Assembly (NCBI GenBank): GCA_020832105.1
Contig: JAFIFH010000064.1
Location: forward strand, 19,614 to 83,613
Direction of reading: 5' to 3'
Length of the DNA: 64,000 nucleotides
Origin: Idiomarina sp.
GTDB lineage: Bacteria > Pseudomonadota > Gammaproteobacteria > Enterobacterales > Alteromonadaceae
Shown here one piece after another: positions 58,501-64,000 of the stretch; positions within the stretch are counted from its first letter, which is position 1; every line of letters begins with the position of its first letter. The notes beneath the pieces were generated by a model that saw nothing but the letters and a program-made list of their open reading frames with translations, did no database searches and was not told the DNA's origin. The position numbers and the translations under genes are program-made.

Positions 58501-60732
58501 TTAACTATTTACCAGGTTCTCACCCTCTTCACGACATGGGTGCAAGTCAATATACCGTTTAAGACTATCCAGGTTCATCGGTCGGGCATAAAGATAACCT
58601 TGTGCCTGGCTGACTCTTAGTTCGCCAAAATAAGCTGCCTGAGCGTCGGTTTCAATCCCCTCCGCTAAGGTTTGTAAACCCAAACGGTGTCCCATATTAA
58701 TAATGGTTTCGATAATCACCGCACCGCTGTCAGTATGCGCGGACCGCACGAAGGCGCGGTCAATTTTCAACTTATCAAGTGGCAGGCGCTGCACGTAACT
58801 GAGCGATGAAAAACCAACGCCAAAATCATCGATGGCGATTCTAACCCCATGTGATTTCAAATCGCTGAGCACCTTCGCTACCAGATTAGGATCATCCATG
58901 ACGATCGACTCGGTGATCTCTATTTCGAGGCGCTGCGGTGGCACCTCAAAACCTTGCATAATATTTAGAATTTCCTCAGCAAAGTTCTTTTGCCGAAACT
59001 GAGGTACTGACACGTTTACCGCCATGCGGAAGTCGCTACATACCGATGCATCAATGTCTCGCATGGTACGGCAGGATTCCTCAAGTACCCAATGACCGAT
59101 TTCAAGAATCAGCCCGGAGTACTCTGCTAAGGGAATAAAGATATCAGGGGCAATGAAGCTTCCGTCTGGCTGCGGCCAGCGCAACAGCGCCTCAACGCCG
59201 ACCATGCGCCCGCTCGCCAGCTCAATTTGAGGCTGATACCAAAGCTCTAATTTGCGTTGCTGATGAGCAATACGCAGGTTGCGGATCAGCTCAAGCCTGC
59301 GTTCGGTTTCTGCCTGCATACTTGGATGGTAATTCGCAAAAGATTCAAGGCGATGGTTCTTCGCATTCTTCAACGCGATATAGGCTTGCTTGAGCAGGTC
59401 GAGACCATTTACCGCTTTGTAACAGCGCGAGAAGCCCGTTGTCATCATGACTGGAATACGATGTTCATCCACCGTAAAAGGCGCAAAGAAAGCCTCCCGT
59501 AATGTATCCGGTGCAATCTCATGGGACCTGGCAAGCACCCCAAATACGTCCGCACTAATTCGCGCTACCACAGCGTCGCCACTTAAGTGCGCCTGCAAGC
59601 GCTGGCCAACTGCTTGTATCAGCTTATTCCCAACATCCTGCCCTAGCGCATCATTAACATCTGAGAAATGGCTAATGTCGGTAATTGCGATGACAAAATC
59701 CTGATCCTTGGCGAGTACGGCGTTATCCAGATGGCGAATAAATTCCGCCCGGTTTGCATGGCCGGTTAGTGAGTCCTTATATGCGGCGGTTCTGAGTTCT
59801 TCAAACAACGTGACGTTCTCAAAACCCACCGAAATATTGGCAAGAAACAACTCGACCAGCCGGTGATTAACGTCACTCAGGCGCTGGCTACTGTCGATAA
59901 ACGCCGCTGCTTTGATCCCCTTCGCATCAATATAAAACACGCTGGCAGTATCGAGAAAAAGATGTTTCCCCTCGCTGAAACAGCGTTTCACTTGTTCGAT
60001 AATGCGCCCATCACTAATCGTTTGAAGCGGTGCCTGGATATCCCTGGCATAGTGGCCGGCAGCACCTAGTACCACTATCTCGTCACTGTCAGAGGCCTGG
60101 CGCACACAAAGCAGTCCCTCAGGGTTTAACCCTAACAGCGAGGCCAGCTGAGTAACCACCCCTTCGGCGAAGTTATGAATAGAATGGCGCTCCATCAGGT
60201 TGGCCGCCGCATTAACGATTTTCTCAAGCCCACGTCGGCTCTCATTAATCGTTCTGATTTGCTGATACGAACGGATTGAGGATATGACGGTGGTCATCAA
60301 CTTACCGCGAGTGAGATCGGTTTTGGTTTTATAATCGTTAATATCGTAATTAAGAATCACTTCTTCTTCTGGCGCATAGCCCGGCTGGCCAGTGCGTAAG
60401 ACAATGCGTACCTCGTCGTTGTTCAGCTCTTCACGGATTTGACGCGCGACTTGCAGGCCTGCGTCATCTGTTTCCATCACCACGTCCAGAAGAATGAGTG
60501 CAATATCATGTTCAGTGCTGAGCATATGAATAGCTTCGGCACCCGAATACGCATGGAGGAACTGTAAGCTTCTATTGTCGATTGTTACCCCTGAGAGGGC
60601 TAACTTGGTGACCGCATGAATTTCACTGTCGTCATCCACAATAAGTACACGCCAAACCTTACGTTCCGCGCTTGCTGCATGCTCAGAAGCGGGCTCTGCA
60701 GCAAAGAACACTTTATTATCTCTATCTTGCAT
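58501..60732 (-). CDS. Response regulator with DUF3369, degenerate GGDEF and EAL domains
   Basis: 743 residues. REC domain (about 27-155) with acidic Asp33-34 and phosphoacceptor Asp83. DUF3369 follows (about 160-315). The GGDEF domain (about 318-435) has SADVF at 393-397 in place of GGDEF, so cyclase activity is unlikely. The EAL domain (about 480-735) keeps Glu514 in EAL, Asn573, Glu608, Asp635-Asp636, Lys656 and Glu691, so c-di-GMP phosphodiesterase activity is expected. No partner kinase is adjacent. The product probably lowers c-di-GMP on receipt of a phosphorelay signal. Confidence 0.93.
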   Translation of the reverse strand: MQDRDNKVFFAAEPASEHAASAERKVWRVLIVDDDSEIHAVTKLALSGVTIDNRSLQFLHAYSGAEAIHMLSTEHDIALILLDVVMETDDAGLQVARQIREELNNDEVRIVLRTGQPGYAPEEEVILNYDINDYKTKTDLTRGKLMTTVISSIRSYQQIRTINESRRGLEKIVNAAANLMERHSIHNFAEGVVTQLASLLGLNPEGLLCVRQASDSDEIVVLGAAGHYARDIQAPLQTISDGRIIEQVKRCFSEGKHLFLDTASVFYIDAKGIKAAAFIDSSQRLSDVNHRLVELFLANISVGFENVTLFEELRTAAYKDSLTGHANRAEFIRHLDNAVLAKDQDFVIAITDISHFSDVNDALGQDVGNKLIQAVGQRLQAHLSGDAVVARISADVFGVLARSHEIAPDTLREAFFAPFTVDEHRIPVMMTTGFSRCYKAVNGLDLLKQAYIALKNAKNHRLESFANYHPSMQAETERRLELIRNLRIAHQQRKLELWYQPQIELASGRMVGVEALLRWPQPDGSFIAPDIFIPLAEYSGLILEIGHWVLEESCRTMRDIDASVCSDFRMAVNVSVPQFRQKNFAEEILNIMQGFEVPPQRLEIEITESIVMDDPNLVAKVLSDLKSHGVRIAIDDFGVGFSSLSYVQRLPLDKLKIDRAFVRSAHTDSGAVIIETIINMGHRLGLQTLAEGIETDAQAAYFGELRVSQAQGYLYARPMNLDSLKRYIDLHPCREEGENLVNS

Positions 60733-60944
60733 CTATTGCGGCCTTAATTACCCTGAAGTAGAACAGTAGGGCATTGGTGACGGAAATGTAAATATTATGT
60801 TTACTGAAATAATGTAACGCATAATATTCGTCTTGAGTAGTTTATTTAAACCGACACACTTGCAAAATTTAGACTTAAGTTTAAGCGCCTCCGGCCGACA
60901 CGAGTTTGATGAGCGAGATTGGGCTTGCAAACAATGAGGTAAAC

Positions 60945-61880
60945 ATGACCCGAATAAATCCAGGCTCTGGAGTCAGACCCGGCCGCGCGATTAAACCAGC
61001 GCAAAGCGGTCAAGCTAAAGCGATTTCTGAGGTCACTACAGTCAACAAGTCCACCCCAGACCATCGGGGTAAAAGCTCAGCGTCGAGTCGGGAACAGCTG
61101 TTGCGTGGATTTAGAAACCTTGGCGTTGACTATCGCCAGCTAGGTATCAAAAGTGACTCAACCCTGGACAGCCGGATCGAGAAACGACGGCTGCAGGAGT
61201 TGCGTCGCCAACAGAACAACCTCGAACGGATTATGAAACTGGCCCTCGACTATGCCCCTGATCGCGCAAGCAATGACGACCTTGATTTAGACTGGCTGCA
61301 GAATTTCACTAGCCACGCGCAGGACATTTCAAACCCGGCCATGCATCAATTATGGTCCAGGATTCTCGCTACCGAAAGCGCTAAGCCTGGCAGCTTTTCA
61401 CTGCGCACGCTCTCTACCTTACGCCAGTTAACCAGTCGCGAAGCTGATGTCCTGCGCCGTGCACATGGGCTTACCGGGTTTGATGCGAGTAACCACAGTT
61501 TTAAAATAATGACAGGCTATTACCGCCGACCAAACCTTTTTACCTGGCTAACATTGAACAAACCCATCCAACTTAATATCGCGAAAGTCGGCTTAAGCTA
61601 CCCTGATTTACTTACTTTGAGTGACCTTGGTGTGCTGTATCCAAGCGCCATTGAAAGCGCTGAAATCGGCAAGAACCAGACTGTAGAGTTGAATTACGCG
61701 GGCCGAAAGCTTCGCATGCAGGCGCAAAGTAGCGCACTGGTGTTAACCTATTATAAATTCACAGCGCAGGGGGAAGAGTTGCTTCGATTGCTACCGGCGG
61801 TTTCCCACAGCGGCTATCTAGATTTGGTAGAAGAGCATTGTAGTCGCGATTTTGCCATTACCCTGTCCCAACAAAGTTAA
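60945..61880 (+). CDS. TIGR03899/DUF2806 family protein
   Basis: About 311 residues. The start chosen is ATG at 60945, with GAGGT six bases before; ATG at 60906 or 60909 is possible but has no ribosome site. After a disordered basic N-terminus (about 1-50) comes a helical region (KRRLQELRRQQNNLERIMKLA). Then SNPAMHQLWSRILATE and SFSLRTLSTLRQLTSREADVL follow, the pattern I associate with TIGR03899/DUF2806. C-terminal winged-helix-like strands follow. Function unknown; its own terminator suggests a single-gene transcript. Confidence 0.8.
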   Translation: MTRINPGSGVRPGRAIKPAQSGQAKAISEVTTVNKSTPDHRGKSSASSREQLLRGFRNLGVDYRQLGIKSDSTLDSRIEKRRLQELRRQQNNLERIMKLALDYAPDRASNDDLDLDWLQNFTSHAQDISNPAMHQLWSRILATESAKPGSFSLRTLSTLRQLTSREADVLRRAHGLTGFDASNHSFKIMTGYYRRPNLFTWLTLNKPIQLNIAKVGLSYPDLLTLSDLGVLYPSAIESAEIGKNQTVELNYAGRKLRMQAQSSALVLTYYKFTAQGEELLRLLPAVSHSGYLDLVEEHCSRDFAITLSQQS

Positions 61881-61920
61881 ACCAGGCTGTGCTTCAAGTA
61901 ATGGGCACAGCCTGGTTTTA
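61880..61920. terminator. Rho-independent terminator between TIGR03899 gene and barrel gene
   Basis: AACCAGGCTGTGC (61880-61892) and GCACAGCCTGGTT (61905-61917) form a 13-bp perfect stem around a 12-base loop, followed by TTA. The left arm begins with the last base of the stop codon. Confidence 0.9.
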
Positions 61921-61942
61921 TCTCTAGGGGTGGATATTTTGT

Positions 61943-62656
61943 TTAAAAATGCAGCTGAAAGCCAACGTAGGGTCCTTTAAACTCAACATCTGAGTACAGC
62001 CCTGCGACATCATCAAGTTCAATATTGAAATACCGGTAACCAGCCTGGATGCTGCCATCCAATAAAGCGGTGTCAAAAATTCGGTATTGCAGACCGGCTT
62101 CAATATCTTGTAAAGAGCTTGAATCAATTGCCAACAGATGGCCCCGCGCATAGGCACTTAGCCCAGTGAATGGCAGCCCGGCACTAACCATTGCGTAGGC
62201 TGTGGGAATAGTTTCGTTGAGGTTCCAGCCATTTCCTTCCCAGTCACTAACACGTCCGTTAAAGCGCTTTGCAGCAACTCCAGCATGCAAGCGAACCAAT
62301 CTGTTGTCTAAAAATCTGTAATACAGAATAGCGCTGTCGTGAGACAGATCGAGCTCACCATCGAAGCTCTCAGCGCCTGCTGTGCCAGGTGGAACCATGG
62401 CTTTAAGGTCCTGGGTCTCAATACGGATGTTCGGAATCAAAGGCAACGGGTGGTGCAGCGCAATTGAGAGGCGTAACTGATTTTCATCGTCAAAATCAAA
62501 CCCAGAGAAAGTAGGCTGATTGCCGTAACCGCCTGACGTATCTGCCATCCAGTATTGAGCTTCGCCATACACGCCAAATAAAACGTCGGCCTTCGCGGGC
62601 TGAATCGTTGCTACAGCACCGAGCGCGAAAGTTAAGCCAATTACCACGTTTTTCAT
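61943..62656 (-). CDS. TIGR04219-type outer membrane beta-barrel protein
   Basis: 237 residues. A signal peptide ends at AKA (about 21-23) and the mature protein opens with DVLFGVYGEAQYW. Alternating hydrophobic strands run throughout, and it ends in Phe (GFQLHF), the usual BamA recognition end. The pattern SIALHHPLPLIPNIRIE resembles TIGR04219 barrel proteins of marine gammaproteobacteria. No substrate is known. The ATG follows AAGGTAAATAG. Confidence 0.85.
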   Translation of the reverse strand: MKNVVIGLTFALGAVATIQPAKADVLFGVYGEAQYWMADTSGGYGNQPTFSGFDFDDENQLRLSIALHHPLPLIPNIRIETQDLKAMVPPGTAGAESFDGELDLSHDSAILYYRFLDNRLVRLHAGVAAKRFNGRVSDWEGNGWNLNETIPTAYAMVSAGLPFTGLSAYARGHLLAIDSSSLQDIEAGLQYRIFDTALLDGSIQAGYRYFNIELDDVAGLYSDVEFKGPYVGFQLHF

Positions 62657-62750
62657 CTATTTACCTTTTATTGTGAATACATACCTGATCAGATGTCCCT
62701 AATTATTAGGGTGCCATCTACACTATACCCTGGCAGTTAGCTGCGCATGG

Positions 62751-63185
62751 TTACTGCAACAAGCTTCTTACCTTAACTGAAAACTCAATTCTCTCGCCGG
62801 TATCAAGACGTAATGACAGTGAGTGAGTGTCATCGGTCTGTAAAGGCTCGTGGAGTTGCATCAGCATAATGTGATAGCCACCAGGTTTCAACTCAACAGA
62901 TTCGCCAGCAGGGATTGTCAGCGCTGCAATATGTTCCATAGACATTTGACCGTCCCGGTGCACATGTTGATGTAACTCAACGTCTACCGCGGCACTGGAC
63001 GCCGCTGCGATCACCACAACATCCTGATCAGTTGGATTGTGTAAAGTCCCAAACCCAGCGCCGTTCTCCGCGCCAGGAACCGACTCCCTTAACCATAAAT
63101 CGGAGCTCGTCACGCTTGCTGCTAAAGCGCAAGAAGCGCTTAAGTAAATTGCCAGACCACCAAACAGCTGAGTTAACCTACGCAT
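62751..63185 (-). CDS. Periplasmic copper chaperone PCu(A)C
   Basis: 144 residues with a signal peptide (LFGGLAIYLSASCALA). The metal-binding HxxxM...HxM-type residues are visible: His and Met in ELHQHVHRDGQMSMEHI and HIMLM in the C-terminal half. The family delivers copper to cytochrome oxidase CuA with Sco proteins; neither Sco nor oxidase genes are adjacent. ATG follows AGAGATAAC. Confidence 0.9.
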   Translation of the reverse strand: MRRLTQLFGGLAIYLSASCALAASVTSSDLWLRESVPGAENGAGFGTLHNPTDQDVVVIAAASSAAVDVELHQHVHRDGQMSMEHIAALTIPAGESVELKPGGYHIMLMQLHEPLQTDDTHSLSLRLDTGERIEFSVKVRSLLQ

Positions 63186-63297
63186 TGTTATCTCTATATT
63201 GTTGATTATTTAGGTCACTACTTTAACCGAAAAAATCCTGCGTACAAGCGTTATACGTGTAAAGTGATGTTTGGATAACGTAAGGCCGTGACATTGG

Positions 63298-63591
63298 TTA
63301 AACGGTGGCCGGCGTTTTTCTGGTGCACAACCAGATAACGAAGAAGAGTAATAGTAGTGGCCAAAAAACACTGAATCCCACGATGAGCAAAGTTACTGCC
63401 CCGGCAATCATCGCTAATAGTGTACTACCAAAAATGAGCCCGACGAGCAGCATCACTCCACCGATAATCACTAACCCCACCAACCCAGACACGGTTAACG
63501 CGACTATGCCGCCAATAATGGTAGCAAACACACTGGGAGCGAAGAATAAAGTTAACACCAGAACTAAACAGCAGATTAGGAAAGTACGCAT
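63298..63591 (-). CDS. Small hydrophobic membrane protein, unknown
   Basis: 97 residues almost entirely hydrophobic: an N-terminal signal-like segment (LICCLVLVLTLFFAPSVFA) and two further helices rich in Gly, Val and Leu, ending with a Trp/Cys/Arg tail (FVIWLCTRKTPATV). GAGGTCACT precedes the ATG, a convincing ribosome site. It resembles phage-shock PspG/envelope-stress small proteins in composition only; I do not recognise the family. Confidence 0.6.
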   Translation of the reverse strand: MRTFLICCLVLVLTLFFAPSVFATIIGGIVALTVSGLVGLVIIGGVMLLVGLIFGSTLLAMIAGAVTLLIVGFSVFWPLLLLFFVIWLCTRKTPATV

Positions 63592-63819
63592 AGTGACCTC
63601 GGGCTATTAGAATATCTGTAAATACAGATGGGGCTATCGTTATACAAGAGCTTTTACGGCCAGGCGGCGCGCGGGGCTCTTACGTTATGCTGTAGATATT
63701 CAATCTCCGTGCCACATGCTAACCTGCTGATTTATATGAATTAAACCATTAATACTAGTTTGACTGCCTGGTCTATTGTGTGTGTTCAACTACAATTTAG
63801 GATATTTGACCACTTTTTT
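63592..63819. other. Gene-free stretch upstream of the small membrane protein
   Basis: I see no coding frame with a ribosome site. It contains the short repeat ATCTGTAAATACAGAT (63614-63629), an 8-bp palindrome that might be an operator for the minus-strand gene, then unremarkable AT-rich sequence up to the REP-like units. Confidence 0.5.
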
Positions 63820-63842
63820 CGTAGGTCAGGCTGCGCCTGACG
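63820..63842. repeat. REP-like palindrome, unit 1
   Basis: GTAGGTCAGGC begins at 63821; GTCAGGC (63825-63831) and GCCTGAC (63835-63841) form a 7-bp hairpin around TGC. The same 11-base head recurs at 63899 and, inverted, at 63962. Confidence 0.8.
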
Positions 63843-63897
63843 TTCCCAGATATTGAATTCACGCGCCCGCTTGATGTACCACGATGTTGGGTTCGAG

Positions 63898-63973
63898 CGT
63901 AGGTCAGGCCCTGTCCGCGACACGCAGTGGTGACGTTCTGCGATGGTTAACGTCAGGCCAAGCCTGACCTACC
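63898..63973. repeat. REP-like inverted pair, units 2 and 3
   Basis: GTAGGTCAGGC (63899-63909) and its exact reverse complement GCCTGACCTAC (63962-63972) bound a 74-bp segment. A second small hairpin, GTCAGGC-CAA-GCCTGAC (63952-63968), overlaps the right unit. The arrangement resembles a BIME made of head-to-head REP units. Confidence 0.8.
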
Positions 63974-64000
63974 GAGGTCTTGGGGGACACGGCGGGGATA

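Noticed and set aside
63820..63973. CRISPR array
   Set aside because: Repeats are too few, in mixed orientation and palindromic, with no regular spacers and no cas genes.
1..64000. Prophage, genomic island or secondary-metabolite cluster
   Set aside because: Gene content is core metabolism in conserved order, with no integrase, phage structural, tRNA-flanked or biosynthetic genes.

Overview
The window is a 64-kb stretch of an ordinary gammaproteobacterial chromosome, densely packed with core genes on both strands. Several blocks keep the gene order known from Escherichia coli: rsmE-gshB-yqgE-yqgF; rapA-rluA-djlA-lptD-surA-pdxA-rsmA-apaG-apaH; and mrcB-hrpB-sfsA-dksA-gluQ-pcnB-folK-panB-panC with yadG-yadH nearby. 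Other features point to marine Alteromonadales, perhaps Idiomarinaceae: a PLP-type aspartate decarboxylase (PanP) instead of PanD, PepQ, PepB, a TIGR04219 barrel protein, a TIGR03899 protein and DUF3718/DUF6776 proteins. The family assignment is an inference from gene content. I see no rRNA or tRNA gene, insertion sequence, prophage, CRISPR array or integron.

Layout. 1-5.4 kb: end of rsmE, glutathione synthetase, yqgE-ruvX, a small unknown protein, a transglutaminase-like protein and a PIN-PhoH ATPase. 5.6-19.3 kb: the rapA to apaH outer-membrane and rRNA-maintenance block, into which the MurNAc-recycling pair murU-amgK and a DUF3530 protein have been inserted. 19.4-33.5 kb: two chemoreceptors, tyrS, an M23 endopeptidase, anmK, pepQ, erpA, hemJ, pyrB and hemL. 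33.8-54 kb: malic enzyme, PBP1B, HrpB, PepB, the sfsA to panC block, panP, and a tight minus-strand operon mpl-ubiX-yadG-yadH-methyltransferase. 54.2-64 kb: fbp, ppa, a three-gene ABC/DUF3299 module with a His-rich permease, a REC-DUF3369-GGDEF-EAL regulator, a TIGR03899 protein, a barrel protein, a copper chaperone, a small membrane protein, and a gene-free end carrying REP-like palindromes.

Functional links. Peptidoglycan synthesis and recycling recur (murU, amgK, anmK, mpl, mrcB, M23 peptidase). Pantothenate synthesis appears complete for the late steps through PanB, PanC and PanP. Two heme genes flank pyrB, and erpA lies next to them.

The most notable signals are an AUU start codon for pcnB with a well-placed Shine-Dalgarno; the ppa-linked ABC module whose permease carries an in-frame (CATGAG)5 repeat encoding a Glu-His metal-binding-like stretch; the PanP replacement of PanD; and REP-like palindromes at the right edge. 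I found no clearly new biological system. The ABC/DUF3299 module is the best candidate for an incompletely described one.
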